Part shown: positions 5,981 to 6,221 of the stretch, piece by piece | How positions within the stretch are numbered: the stretch's first letter is position 1 | How the letters are laid out: every line of letters starts with the position of its first letter | Source: Planctomycetales bacterium | Lineage (GTDB): Bacteria > Planctomycetota > Phycisphaerae > SM23-33 | Direction: 5' to 3' | DNA: 6,221 nt | Assembly (NCBI GenBank): GCA_030631125.1 | Contig: DAOVLS010000150.1 | Coordinates: 1 to 6,221, forward strand | Translations under genes and position numbers: made by a program | Notes under the pieces: model-generated | The model's database searches: none | The model's input: the letters and a program-made list of their open reading frames with translations, nothing else | What the model was told of the DNA's origin: nothing

Positions 5981-6221
5981 GTAGTTTCTCCATTGTCGCT
6001 TCCTTTTCGGCGTTGATTGGCAGGCCGATGGTAACGGCGGTTCCCCGGCCGGGGTGGGATTCAATCTCGACCCGGCCGTCGAGGTGTCGCAAACGCTCAC
6101 GGAGATTGAACAGCCCGAAACCGCCGGTCTCGTGTCGGGAACAATCCAGTTGCGAAACGTCGAACCCGATGCCGTCGTCTTCGACGCGGATATTCAGAAA
6201 ATCCTCCTCCTCCGATGCAAT
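5952..6221 (-). CDS. Sensor histidine kinase, C-terminal ATPase end (partial)
   Basis: The gene enters from the right edge, so only the last 89 residues are visible, without a start. They form the end of a GHKL/HATPase_c domain: DDGIGFD (G1 box, visible residues 15-21), GGFGLFNLRERL (G2 region, 33-44) and GRGTAVTIGLPI, the usual last strand. The G2 form GLFNLRERL is typical of kinases of the NarX/DegS type (HisKA_3), which pair with NarL-family regulators, and such a regulator follows immediately. The kinase should phosphorylate that regulator. The N box, phosphorylated histidine and sensor domains lie outside the window. The stop TGA (5952-5954) is inside the regulator gene, so the two are probably translationally coupled. 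Confidence 0.93.
   Translation of the reverse strand: MASEEEDFLNIRVEDDGIGFDVSQLDCSRHETGGFGLFNLRERLRHLDGRVEIESHPGRGTAVTIGLPINAEKEATMEKLREHTNTAGR

Noticed and set aside
5981..6100. Forty-codon N-terminal extension of the response regulator
   Set aside because: The segment is the kinase ATPase region read in another frame. The receiver domain starts right after GTG 5980, which has a good ribosome site.

Overview
The window is a flagellar filament locus followed by a convergent signalling operon. I see no mobile element, CRISPR array or RNA gene, and no clear sign of an undescribed system. The least explained item is a secreted protein of unknown function beside a two-component system. The host is a motile bacterium of moderately high GC content. 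The large flagellin and FliD with flagellin-IN-type inserts, and a secreted protein carrying a DTNGDGRPD calcium-loop-like motif, would fit a Planctomycetota/Phycisphaerae-like or deltaproteobacterial-like genome. This is a weak inference from protein style and I cannot name the organism.

Plus strand, 1-4030: flagellin (59-1261), a 305-base intergenic stretch (1262-1566), the filament cap fliD (1567-3594) and the flagellar chaperone fliS (3613-3972). The 305-base stretch holds two tandem stem-loops, the second a strong intrinsic terminator, then a good sigma-28 (FliA-type) promoter at 1481-1507. It ends with a possible 10-codon leader ORF whose stop overlaps the fliD start. Flagellin and fliD-fliS are therefore probably separate late flagellar transcription units. 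A near-perfect hairpin at 3985-4029 lies between the convergent units and probably terminates both.

Minus strand, 6221 down to 4046: the C-terminal ATPase end of a sensor histidine kinase (cut by the window edge), a NarL/LuxR-family response regulator that starts inside the kinase gene (29-nt overlap), and after a 72-nt gap a 402-residue secreted coiled-coil protein with no family I recognise.

How they work together: FliS holds flagellin unpolymerised in the cytoplasm, and FliD caps the growing filament and folds exported flagellin. The kinase/regulator pair is a separate sensory unit. Whether it controls the secreted protein or the flagellar genes cannot be decided from this sequence.
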